From contig OX459095.1 in assembly GCA_949775045.1 (NCBI GenBank), positions 25,645,978 to 25,709,977 on the forward strand: 64,000 nt of DNA, in the 5' to 3' direction. The DNA is from Metridium senile (taxonomy: Eukaryota > Cnidaria > Anthozoa > Actiniaria > Metridiidae). The position numbers and the translations under genes were made by a program. The notes beneath the pieces were generated by a model that did not search any database, was not told the origin of the DNA, and saw nothing but the letters and a program-made list of their open reading frames with translations. Below, piece by piece: positions 25,701 through 39,600 of the stretch (positions within the stretch are counted from its first letter, which is position 1; every line of letters starts with the position of its first letter).

Positions 25701-26532
25701 AGAATTCACTGACTTTGATTAATGCTGTCAGATTGGTGCTTGCTGATGCATTTGCTTTTGTGTGTGTACCGTTGACTTTGCCTGCTACTTGCCCAGTTAC
25801 ATTCCCACCCGTCCCAGTACCCGACCCTGTCAATTTCTTTTGCTGCTGTAGTCTTAACTGCTGTTGCCTTTTAAGTTCTTGCTGCCGTTTCAATTGTTGC
25901 TGTCGCCGTTGCCACTGCTGTTGTCTCGTTAGCTGTTGGCGACCCGTCCCAGAACCCGACCCTGTCAATTTCTTTTGCTGCTGTAGTCTTAACTGTTGTT
26001 GTCTTTTAAGTTCTTGCTGCCGTTTCAATTGTTGCTGTCGCCTTTGCCACTGCTGTTGTCTCGTTAGCTGTTGGCGACCTGTCCCAGAACCCGACCCTGT
26101 CAATTTCTTTTGCTGTTGCCTTTTAAGTTCTTGCTGTCGTTTCAACTCCTGTTGTTTCTTTAGTTGCTGTTGGCGAGCAAGCTCTTGTTGACGACGGCGT
26201 TGCAGTTCCTGTTGCCGTCGTCGTGCAAGTTCTTGCTGCCGTTTTCGAGCTAATTCTTGTTTTCGCTTTCTTTCTGCTTCCTGTCGCCTTCTCCAATATT
26301 GGCGTTTTTGCCTTGAATGAACTACTCCCGATGCAGAAGTAGACCAGTTGCCATATTGTATCTCACGTAGTTGTTGCTCTAAAACCTTGATTCTGCTTTG
26401 CGCTGCGGTTAAATCCTCTCTCTGTGTCTGTAGCATGTACGCTAGTGCAAGCACTGAACCTACGATAATCAAGAAGTTGATTAAAGTAAATATTATGTGG
26501 AAGTTTGGAGAATATTTTCGTTTGTTCTCCAT
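15355..26532 (-). CDS. Type II membrane protein with collagen, three Ig, sushi and D8C domains (12 exons, 980 aa)
   Basis: Exons: 26532-25648, 24797-24770, 24261-24196, 24004-23966, 23299-23234, 22875-22786, 22529-22143, 20700-20449, 18636-18364, 17649-17356, 16325-16155 and 15746-15355. They total 2,943 nt; intron 1 is phase 0 and all others are phase 1. The protein has no signal peptide. It has a short basic cytosolic tail, one hydrophobic segment (about 11-34), a heptad-like stretch (36-58), a furin-like RQKR (74-77) and a Q/R/K-rich stalk with two copies of a ~44-residue repeat ending in GSGSGTG. Small spacer exons lead to a collagen exon (392-520) with about nine clean G-X-Y triplets. 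Next come Ig1 (521-604), Ig2 (605-695), Ig3 (696-793), a sushi domain (794-850) whose last Cys codon spans an intron, and a C-terminal D8C domain (851-980). D8C features include GWYRIGGGAGRQMPTSC, PGWL, CC and NCGTFYVYKL, as in uromodulin, GP2 and OIT3. Ig2 and Ig3 keep the Cys pair and Trp; Ig1 lacks both Cys. A surface or shed matrix/adhesion role is inferred, not shown. Confidence 0.85.
15870..16090. repeat. (GAAA)n/(GAGA)n/(GGAA)n purine tract
   Basis: A 220-bp purine run inside the last intron of the type II membrane protein gene. K/R/E-rich and F/L/S-rich open frames over it are artefacts. Confidence 0.95.
16495..17015. repeat. (CATCAT)n microsatellite
   Basis: About 500 bp of CAT/CAC trinucleotide repeats inside an intron of the type II membrane protein gene. 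Confidence 0.95.
17023..17299. mobile_element. ~277-bp fold-back element
   Basis: The left arm (ACGCTATATTATGTTTGCAT, CCTGTGGTATGAG, GATGTAATTAATAGTAACTC) is matched in reverse complement by the right arm. The two arms, each about 125-135 bp, flank a short centre. The right half recurs at about 53035-53215. It sits in the intron 3' of the Ig3 exon. Confidence 0.7.
17640..17880. repeat. ~73-bp tandem repeat spanning the Ig3 splice acceptor
   Basis: Three to four copies of a unit containing GAACTGAGAGATATGCAATC, ATCCAGTGTATGAGATGTGT and GAGCCCCTACCAGGG. The first copy overlaps the start of the Ig3 exon at 17649, so each copy carries a version of the minus-strand acceptor CTCTCAG. Confidence 0.8.
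17880..17965. repeat. Short tandem repeat with TGTGACAGCCAAGG core
   Basis: Three copies of a ~38-bp unit (GGTTGTGTGACAGCCAAGG) adjoin the previous array. Degenerate TTGTGTGAC motifs continue to about 18160. Confidence 0.6.
18175..18306 (+). repeat. Hammerhead-like repeat with inverted ends
   Basis: The core TAATGAAGACTAGCAGTAGCAGTCGCAAC resembles CUGAUGA-stem II-GAAAC, with GACT/AGTC able to pair; both boxes carry substitutions, so activity is unlikely. The flanks (AGTATGTTCTTCATGCCTCACAAATGTCG and the matching right side) form an imperfect inverted repeat. A relative with a better CTGATGA box lies at 35630-35880. Confidence 0.5.
18764..18876. repeat. Perfect palindrome: 49-bp arms, 15-nt loop
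   Basis: The arms at 18764-18812 and 18828-18876 are exact reverse complements (TAGATAATCACTTCGGCACG at the left end), with loop GAGGGCGTAGCCCGA. It lies in the intron between the Ig1 and Ig2 exons. It is probably a MITE or a recent inverted duplication; no clear target duplication was seen beyond TA-rich flanks. Confidence 0.85.
18890..19116. repeat. ~120-bp direct repeat, two copies
   Basis: Two tandem copies share CCTGCCCCATTATT, AATCGGCGGTTTCTTGT and ATAATAACAATAGGCTTACC. Confidence 0.8.
19172..19255 (+). mobile_element. tRNA-like sequence (SINE head or tRNA pseudogene)
   Basis: TAGTATAATGGCTTAAGGC resembles an A box and GGTTCGAATCC is a perfect B box 40-50 bases later. No closed acceptor or anticodon stem is seen, so this is a pseudogene or SINE head. 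Confidence 0.5.
19355..19485. repeat. 31-bp tandem repeat, four copies
   Basis: Units of GGACTGCAATATTTCTAATAATGCAGAGTGC abut directly with few differences. There are no spacers, so this is not CRISPR-like. Confidence 0.85.
19565..20110. repeat. (GATGATAATGGT)n complex microsatellite
   Basis: An intronic array. From about 19800 it shows a higher-order unit of ~100 bp containing GATAACGATTGTGGTGGTAA. Plus-strand MIMVM and minus-strand IIII frames are artefacts. Confidence 0.95.
20255..20430. repeat. (GATGAT)n microsatellite
   Basis: The TGA-rich tract ends 19 bases short of the donor side of the Ig1 exon, with an (AT)n stretch directly at the splice junction. Confidence 0.9.
21170..21325 (-). 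mobile_element. tRNA-derived SINE copy
   Basis: The minus-strand sequence starts with a tRNA-like head (GGTTCGAGTC B box). It shares ATGCCCGAGCAG, TCAAACGAACTCAACT and GATAACCTGGAGAAAAACCC (plus-strand spelling) with the copy at 41105-41535. Confidence 0.6.
21344..21512. mobile_element. hAT-like MITE beginning CAGGGGCGGATCC
   Basis: Termini CAGGGGC and GCCCCTG enclose AATAGGGGTAATTGCGGCG and GGGTGTCCGG blocks. Related sequence lies at about 34388-34552 and, amplified, at 63198-63721. The flanking duplication is degenerate. Confidence 0.55.
22612..22765. repeat. (TTGA)n microsatellite
   Basis: A TTGATTGATTGG/TTCA tetranucleotide run in the intron between the sixth exon (22786-22875) and the collagen exon of the type II membrane protein gene. 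Confidence 0.95.
23618..23941. mobile_element. Non-autonomous DNA element with ~26-bp inverted ends
   Basis: The left end ATTGTCCTATTTCATTATGA and the right end (reverse complement ATTGCCCTATTTCATTATGA) are near-identical inverted repeats that continue into CGTCAC. They enclose about 320 bp with no coding sequence. The element is intronic. Confidence 0.6.
24107..24178 (-). tRNA. tRNA-Glu (anticodon CTC)
   Basis: A 72-nt minus-strand cloverleaf: a 7-bp acceptor stem TCCCATA/TGTGGGA (one U-G pair), discriminator A, and a D arm with TAGTGGTTAGGA. The anticodon stem CGGCG/CGCCG carries loop CTCTCAC (CTC reads GAG codons). The T arm CCGGG-TTCAATT-CCCGG has a usable B box. No intron is present. 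It lies in the same orientation as its host gene, within the intron between exons 24261-24196 and 24004-23966. It looks functional. Confidence 0.93.
24569..24735. mobile_element. MITE with CCTCTTTACC ends (copy 1)
   Basis: Inverted ends CCTCTTTACC and GGTAAAGAGG, with internal inverted CCCATTTCAGA and TCTGAAATGGG. A second copy in opposite orientation lies at 36413-36570 in an RMND1 intron. Confidence 0.65.
24870..25550. repeat. (GATGATTGATGATAGTAACATT)n array
   Basis: A ~36-bp unit (TGATGATTGATGATAGTAAYATTGATGATAACGA) repeats about 18 times in intron 1 of the type II membrane protein gene. Confidence 0.95.
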
Positions 26533-26699
26533 GATGTCGGCCGTAAGTCCAGACCATGGACAACAACTGGGTGTCTCACGTTACTAACACAGTGGTAGTT
26601 TGAATAGGGTCTTTGATTGCATCTAAATGGGGTCGCTAGGGTCATAGAAATACCGAGTAATATTCAAAACTAGCATAGTAAAATTGACTATGATTATAG

Positions 26700-26985
26700 T
26701 AATATTACAAATGATAATAATAATAATGAGGATAATCATTTATGATGTTGATAATGACGATTATAGTAATAATAATAGTGGCGCCTAATAATGATAATGA
26801 TGATAACGATGATGATAATGACGATTATAGTAATAATAATAGTGGCGCCTAATAATGATAATGATGATGACGATGGTGATAATGACGATTATAGTAATAA
26901 TAATAGTGGCGCCTATTAATGATGATGACGCCGATGGTGATAATGATGATGATGATAATAAAAGTGACGCCTATTGATGTTACGA
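26700..26985. repeat. ~61-bp tandem repeat, three to four copies
   Basis: Units contain GATTATAGTAATAATAATAG, TGGCGCCTA and (GATAAT)n. They lie between the divergent starts of the type II membrane protein gene and BCS1L. Confidence 0.85.
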
Positions 26986-27125
26986 TGTAAAGACCACTTT
27001 CATAAATAGCGGGAAATGATTTTTTCAAGTAAGCAGATATTTTAATATTTTAGAAAAGTCATAAGAAAGAACCATCTTAGTTATGAAAGAAAAAAGAACC
27101 ATCTAATGAAAGAACCATCGTAGTT

Positions 27126-27210
27126 TAGTCTCCCTCGCAGCCGTTCTTAGTGTCGTCACGCAAGGGAGGGACAGGAAGCCCGCCACTAAAAACGGCTGCG
27201 AGGGAGACTA
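27126..27210. mobile_element. 85-bp hairpin MITE with 9-bp target duplication
   Basis: Ends TAGTCTCCCTCGCAGCCGTT and the reverse complement. It is flanked by ATCGTAGTT at 27117-27125 and 27211-27219. The 9-bp duplication fits Mutator-like elements. Confidence 0.75.
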
Positions 27211-27507
27211 ATCGTAGTTATGCTTAATAAAAAAATGTACAGATTTGTATGTAATTTTCTGCTGAGGTCGTTTAGGCCTCGTTTTAGTGTTTTTCTGATT
27301 TTTCAAACTCTTATAGATTCTTGCGAATTTAATCGTTTTTTTTCCCTCAAACTTTCACAAGTTATTGTTATGGTGAATGCCTATCATATGATAGCTTTCT
27401 TTTTCTTAAAACATCAATCTTAAAAATTATGATAATTAGTGGCGGACATTTATGAAAGTCGTCTATAAAATTAATACTTCTGAACTTACCGTCTTTTCGC
27501 TCGCTCT

Positions 27508-27515
27508 GATTGGTC
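27508..27515 (-). promoter_or_regulatory. Inverted CCAAT motif upstream of BCS1L
   Basis: GATTGGTC (CCAAT on the minus strand) lies about 100 bp upstream of the BCS1L start codon. No TATA box is evident. The regulatory role is inferred from position only. Confidence 0.3.
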
Positions 27516-27614
27516 GAAATCCAAAAAGGCGGGAAAAAGTCAAACGTAAAACTGCTGACAGGAATAACAGTCGGCTCATACAAAATGGCGGCGCATGCGA
27601 CACTTTAGTGAAAA

Positions 27615-32152
<4,538 letters not shown>

Positions 32153-32189
32153 CAACAGCAAATGTTCATATAAATAATTAATACAACAA

Positions 32190-32380
32190 CAACAGTAGTC
32201 TACAATACACTATAAGTTTTTAAATTATTTAATTGGTAGGTAATAATTATAATGAAATTTGTAATGCTGTAAAAAAAAACAAGTTACAAATTTCATTATA
32301 TTGCATATTATTTATATTAAACACAAATGAAGCCTATACTAGTTTACTTGCTAGTTTCCATTAATTTTATATTTATTTGA
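32190..32380 (+). repeat. Fragment of the hammerhead-associated repeat family in the BCS1L 3' flank
   Basis: Two AAATTTGTAAY/GTTACAAATTTCATTATA blocks and then ATATTAAACACAAATGAAGCC and ACTAGTTTACTTGCTAGTTT match the repeat at 13.2-13.9 kb and 37.05-37.28 kb. It probably forms part of the BCS1L 3' UTR. Confidence 0.5.
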
Positions 32381-32529
32381 TAGTTGTTTAGTTAGCGCAA
32401 GGTGTTATTCACAGGTTGGAGTTCCTGTGGCGGAGAGGGCTTGGGCTATTTCTATGGCAGTCGACTCAAATCAAGATTTTTTTTATATTGCCTACTGGTC
32501 AGCAGTTTACGCTACTGGTCAGTGGTTTA

Positions 32530-33135
32530 CTGTTGTATAGGCTGGTATAGTGTCTGTATATGCTGGCATAGAGTTGTTACGGCTTGTATGTAGCTGTAGT
32601 GTCTGTATAAGCTGGTATATAGCAGTATAGGCTTGTACGTAGCTGTATAGTGTCAGTATAAGCTGGTATATAGCAGTATAGGCTTGCACGTAGCTGTATA
32701 GTGTCTGTATAAGCTGGTATATAGCAGTACAGGCTTGTACGTAGCTGTATAGTATCTGTATAAGCTGGTATATAGCAGTACAGGCTTGTACGTAGCTGTA
32801 TAGTGTCTGTATAGGCTGTTATATAGCAGTATAGGCTTGCACGTAGCTGCATAGTGTCTGTATAGGCCGGTATATAGCAGTATAGGCTTGCACGTAGCTG
32901 TATAGTGTCTGTATAGGCCGGTATATAGCAGTATAGGCTTGTACGTAGCTGTATAGTGTCTGTATAGGCCGGTATATAGCAGTATAGGCTTATATGTAGC
33001 TGTATAGTGTCTGTATAAGCTGGTATATAGCAGCATAGGCTTGTACGTAGCTGCATAGTATCTGTATAAGCTGGTATATAGCAGTATAGGCTTGTACGTA
33101 GCTGTATAGTTTCTGTATAGGCTAGTATAGAGCTG
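32530..33135. repeat. 51-bp minisatellite, about 12 copies
   Basis: The unit (GTGTCTGTATAAGCTGGTAT then ATAGCAGTATAGGCTTGTAC and GTAGCTGTATA) has a period of 51 bp, divisible by three, so minus-strand frames stay open and give YKPILLYTSLYRHYTAT-like repeats. There is no start context, no conservation argument and no splice signal, and it lies between convergent gene ends. Confidence 0.9.
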
Positions 33136-33648
33136 TGTAGTTGCTGTGTAGTAGGCTTGATAGCAAGGGATACTCATGGATACAAATGGACAGTCATGGA
33201 TAGGTGTTGAGGGCTATGGATAGTTATTGGCTATGGATACTTATGGATAGCAATGGAATAATCATATAATACAAGATATAAAAGGACACTATATAAAACG
33301 ATAAATAAAGTATATCTACTTAAAATGTTAGTTTAAAAATAAAGATGTTCAAAAAATGTATATTTTAATTCAATTTATATTGATATAATATAAATAACAG
33401 TTATGTAAACTTTGCATAAAAATATATCAGTTAGTGTAAGCCTTATTAAAGAGGGAGGTTTTAAGCTCGCTTTGAATTAGGTGTCTTGGCATCAAATAGG
33501 TGTATATGGCAAGCACTCTATACAATAGTATTGGATAATCTTTATAGCACAGACATATTCTAAAATGTTATAAAACAATATAATAATAGGTTCATGTTCA
33601 ATAAAATTATGCTTTATGGATATTGCAGAATCTCCCTTCTGTCCCCTG

Positions 33649-36600
33649 CTAACTTATTGGTAAATGTGTTTCAACCAGATGTATGATTTCAAAGATGACC
33701 TACAACAGAAAATAGAAACATTTTAATTTTTCTATAATTTTTCAATAATTTGATATTTCAGAAATGAAATCCTAATTCACAAATTTAGGTATAAATATGT
33801 AGCATTCAGTACAACTATTCACTTGCATTTGAGCAAGCCACACACCAAATTTCTTGATTTCCAGACGTTCACTAACTAGAGCATTTGAAATGTCAATGAT
33901 ATAGTTTGTATACATCAGCCAAACGTTACTCAATGGTTTGATGTGCTAAGATGTAAAACACTTGGAAAATGGTTACAGCAAGATGCTCAAGATTGTGACC
34001 ACTGATAATGTATTCATATACTTTTGTAGCGCCATCCTCCAATTAGCGTTTAGATCAGAGTTAAGATAAGACAATCCTGTAATGCTGATTGGATAACAGC
34101 ATAGACGGAAGTATGTGAATACATTAGCTGTGGTCACACTTTTGGACTCTTCTGTAATACCAATTCAACAGATGATTGTTGCATTGTATGACATACCTCA
34201 ATAGCAATAAGTGCTATGATTCCCCATTCTAGTGTATTGGAATGTCTTTCACTCAGGTGTGATCTAAGTAGCTCTGCTAGTTCACTGCAGTGGTTTAGCT
34301 TTTCGTTCATTACCTAGTAAGAAGCCATAACATTTAACATATATATATCTATTACTATATCCGCCCATGAGAAAATATGTAAGTAAGGGGGATCCAGAAA
34401 TTTGTCAAGGGGGTGTCCCAATTGCAACTGAAGGGCCCTTATAATTAAGGTGTCTGGTGTCTGAATGTCTTACATAAAATAGGGGTAATTGCGATGCTAG
34501 GAGGGTGTCCAGTGCCTGAAGGGACAACCCCTACATCCGCCCCTGTAAATCCTTGGGTACCCTTCAAGACATGCTAGTCAGAACTGTATCATAAGGGAAG
34601 AGGAACACATGTCTACACATTCAAAAAAGTGTTTATCTACCATTCTCAAGTTTCTTTAGACATAATTTTCTCCTTCCCTGTTTTTTCCAGTTAAAACTCG
34701 CATCATCTTGTGTTTCTACTACTACTGATATATTTGTCCCTCTATAATGGTCTTTTTGTATTTTTTGTATTATTTTTTAATATTCTTTAATATTCCTTCT
34801 AAAACTCATGAATAATTAATGAAGAGAAAACAAAGACAAAATCACTAGCGTGAAGGAGTTTGAAATCTGATGAAACACTTGCATAAAATTAAGCCAACTT
34901 CGCTTTGAATTTCTCCAATAATTATCCAATAATTTGAGAAGTAATATCCAACACTCGAAAGAATGATTCATCAGGTTTTCAAACACCGAAAAATGGGTTG
35001 AAAAAACGAGGCGCACTCTTTTTCGTGTTTGATAATTATATTCCATAGCAGTTCATACAGAAATCCCAATCTCAGAACAAACAGCAAAACTCATGCTGAA
35101 AGGGAGGCCAAGTTATGTCTTAATTCTTGTGTTACTGATACCTTAGTTCTTCTTCTGATGTCCATATATGAACACATACTTTCATAAAGTTTACCAAGTT
35201 CTTCCCGGTCCCAGTAGAAATCAGGTGTCATCAGTAGATCTGAATATAAGTTAATTTTGTATCTGTTGAATGCAAAAAAATAAATAAATGCATATAACAT
35301 ATTTATTTAAAAAAAAAAAATAGAACAATAAAATGTGGTAAAAAAGTCATTTATTTTACCAAAAAACTTATCCTCAAAAACAAACCCTAGCCTGCGTAGC
35401 AAGCGTTTCTTTTTGGGGAAGAGAAAAAATTGTATTTTGGGATACCTGTGTCACCAATATGGTTGCGCGTAACCTAAGACAGGTACAAAAAGTGGAATTT
35501 CTCCTCTCCCCCTCCCCCTAGCTCCGCTTTTTGCACCACAGGTAACCCCAAAAACCAATTTTTTCTCCTTTCCCCGCAACAGAAATGCTTGCTACTCAGG
35601 CTAACAAACCCTGACTACTGATATATATAAGACCTAACCTCATCCCAGTCTACCCATAACCTGATGAAGACTAGCAGTAGCAGTCAAAATGTTGTGGTCC
35701 AAACCTTTGACATTTAGGCTCCTTCTCCGTGTACTGGACACAGTCTACGTAATTCAATAGAAAGACTTAATTTAAACAAAGAACGAAGCTAACAAAAAAT
35801 ACAATAGGTTTCCAGTACATGCAGAAGGAGCCAACATTTATGAGACAAACAAATACAGTAACATTTGAACTTCACAAATTTGGAATTTAATTTATTCTAT
35901 TAATTACCTGAGTGAGATAAGTTCTCCTGTTTTTTCTAATATTTCATTTCTTGACATCTTTAGTTTTACACCTTTACTCAATGCCTACAGGGAAAAAAAC
36001 ATTTTTCAAATTTTTTTCAGACTATTTGAACTGTTGGGCTTCCTGTGGTAGCAGTACACAGGGTAACCAAGAAAAAACAAAGTTAATCAAAAGAACATTA
36101 AAATAACTATTAAAGCAGGATTTTATATAAATTGACTACAGGTACTTACAACAGGAACCCAAGCTAATGAATCAATGTACTCTTCAAGTTCTGACTCCCA
36201 AATTCCAAGTTTTACTGAAAAATAAATAAATAATAATATATAGAGGAATATATTACATGGGCGCGCTGAGATACCAATTTCATCTTCAAGTGTTCAAATG
36301 ATCTCTCACAAGCACAGCAAACGAGTAAGAGATTGTCAACACAAGAAGATAAAATTTGTATCTCCAAGCGACCATGTAATGTTCTGTTTATTATAAAATA
36401 GACCTCTTTAATTACCTCGTATGCAAACTGCCCATTTCAGACCCCATGTCATTTCCTTGAAAATTGTTCTTTTATGATGAACATGTTATATCATTTACAT
36501 GTGAAAGAAACAATTCCCAAGGGTAGCATCACATGATCTGAAATGGGACAACAAACAAGGAAGGTAAAGTCAATGAAAAGAAAAGAAAACATTTTTTGAC

Positions 36601-39600
36601 ACAATTAAGAAGTTTTGATAAGGCTGTGCAGCCATAGTGATGCTATTTTTGACCACATGTAAAAATAACCAAATTTTTGAAGCAGAGAAACATAGGTTAA
36701 TTTCATTGACAATTATATAATAATATTGTTTATTAAATGGACTGATTCCATAAATTGTTTGTTGCATTTGATAGAACAATTCTGAGAGAGGTTCACATTA
36801 ATGGGACCAATTTATGGAATCAGATTAGTTGATGACAAGACCAGTGAAAAAAAATAGCACAGAGTAAAAATAATACCTGATAAAGCAATTGCATTTGAAA
36901 AAGCAAACTTCTGAAGAGCTTTTTCTTCTGTGCTTGTATTTTCATTTAGTAGTATTTTTCCTTTCATAAAATTGGTTTGATTTCTGAAATTACAGAAAAA
37001 GTAAAAAATGGGTGCTACAATTATTAATGTAAATCAGATTTTTTATAAGAGGATGGAACTAGCAAGTAAACTAGTGTACCTGCTGCGTTGGTCTTTGATA
37101 TAAACGATACTAGGTAATATTAATAATTTTTTATTCAATAAAAAAATTTAAAAAAATTTAAAAAATTTAAAAAAAAAATAAAAAAAAAGGTAATATTAAT
37201 AATGAAATTTGTAACACCATAAAAAATGTTCACTTAACTTTACTGACGTTTCGAGCTTTAGCCCTTCGTCGGAGTAAAAGAGATTTATAAGATATTAATT
37301 TAACTCACTTGGAATAAGAAAATGGGATTTCTTCACTCTCTTCTTCAATATCTTCTTCCCTGTAGGTTGAGTGACCTTCAAACCGTTTCATGACAGTTCT
37401 GATATAGTCAATCTATAAGACAGAAATCATTAAATTAAAATATTTTCATATCATCAATCTCATCATGCCACTAGTTACTCTCACTTAATATACTTAATTT
37501 GTAAAGAAATGTTTGATGAGCAGGAGAGTTTATCAGGATTTAAAACCATGAGGCAAAGCCAAGTGGTTTGAGACCTGATAAAATATGATCTGTAAGTTTA
37601 TTGAATGACTTCAAAAACTCCAACCTGTATAATTTCATTTTGTTATTAATGTTTTTTTTTAGAGAACATTTAGGTTAAGGTTTATGCAACTTAGGGTGAA
37701 TCTTTATCAGACTTCATATAAACACTTGTCATGGTTACAATTGTGTTAGTAAATTCTTAATATAAGTTATTAATGAGCTTTTGAAGTTCAATATATAATG
37801 ATTAAAGTAATTTTAATACTTACATCCTCTTTATCAACATTCCAAAAAACAACTGCACCAAGCCATCTAAAAGAAACCAATAAAAGTTTCATTAATTGAG
37901 GATGAACATCATAATTTGTTATTTACCAAATTTTGAAATTGTGAAAAGAAGCCTAAAAAAATAAAGGGCTTCAAAAAAAATTTGAACCCAAGACCTCTGC
38001 AATAGTGGGGCTTCTCCACTATGTATTATACATATAGTCTAGTATGTTATAAAACAATTGAACAAAGCTTACAAAGAATACAATAGATTTCTAGTCCACA
38101 AATTAAAGGAGGAGCGAGTCTCAATTGCAACTGATATTTTTAGTGCAGCTATATTTAATTATGCACTTATTAAAAATGTGGTTCTTTCTTGGTATAACAA
38201 TACCAAATTCAGATCATGGTAGAAATTTGCAAAGCAGTATACTTTCATTGTTACAGAAAACAATATATTTATTCATTATTGTACTCATTGGAAGACCATT
38301 TTAAAAGGCTTAAAAAATGCGGTTGATGTGATATATTGGACAATTAGGTTTAGGGAAAGGTTAGGCATAACAAAAATATTTTTCGTAGTTTGAGCCTCAG
38401 CATTGTAAAAATAAAAATTCTTAAGGTTGAGGACCATTGGTGAACATTGTCTATTTGTTCTTACTATTTGTCCCAAGTTTCAGGGGCAGATCCAGTATTT
38501 TAACAAGGGGGAGGGGTGAACTTCGATATCCTTTTGGCGTATAATGGCAGACACAAGAGCGCAAAGATCGTAAAGTGCCCGCTTTTCTTTGCTAAAACAG
38601 GACTTAACTGCAAAAGAGGGGGGTGAAAAGTCACCCAGTTTACCCCCCCCCCCCCCTCCCATCCGCCCCTGTGTTCCATGCTCCAATGCAATAAAGGCAC
38701 TCATGAATGGAGGAGGAACTATTAGAAAGCACCAGTAATGCAGGCCTGTCAACTCTCCCGGATAATCCGGGAGTCTCAAGATTTTGGATCGTTTCTGCCG
38801 GTCTCAAGATTTCGGCGTCAAATCTCCCGGATAATCGGTAAAATTGATAAATTTGCTAAGAAAAGGCCTGATATATGTACGGAGGCGTCTTTTTTTGGTT
38901 CGGAACTTTTAAGACAAACAAAATAGTGGAAATTCAGAAATTATCAAACAAAATGGCGGAAATTTTCGAATTATTGGTAATCTCCAGGTATAAACACGTC
39001 TGGGGTTGACATGCAGCCCTGGAAATGTGTGTGGTAATTCATGGATAATAAATAGCAACCATGTACCTGAAAAAGAAGATCTCTCCTTTGCACATACCAC
39101 TGTCATCCAATTGTTTTGTACAGACATGTAAAACATCTCTAGCATCTATTTATGTATTAATCATATTAATAATGATAATTGCAAATATAGTATTTAAATA
39201 ATATTGACAATGATGATGATAATAATATTATGACAATAATGATGATGACAATGATAAAGATAATGATGATGATAACAATGATGATAATAGCAAGGAAGAA
39301 CTTAGACAATGATGATGATGACAATGATAAAGACAATGATGATGATGACAACGATAAAGACAATGATGATAATAATAATAATAATAATTATCATTTATAT
39401 AGCGCCGATATCCTTAAGCTCATCGGCGCTTTACATTTTGAAAATCAAAAGACAAAATATTAGAAAAGATTCAAAAACATGAAAAAGACAATTAAATTTC
39501 ATACATTTACTTTTTTTTTAACATATATCATATTTCATACATTAATTGCAGTAAAGGTACACATAAAATATAATAACTATATAAATTAAAACATTTCAAT

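Noticed and set aside
32577..33177. Minus-strand frames encoding tyrosine-rich 17-residue repeats (silk- or cuticle-like)
   Set aside because: The 51-bp minisatellite keeps all frames open; the copies differ without codon-aware conservation and there is no start or signal peptide.
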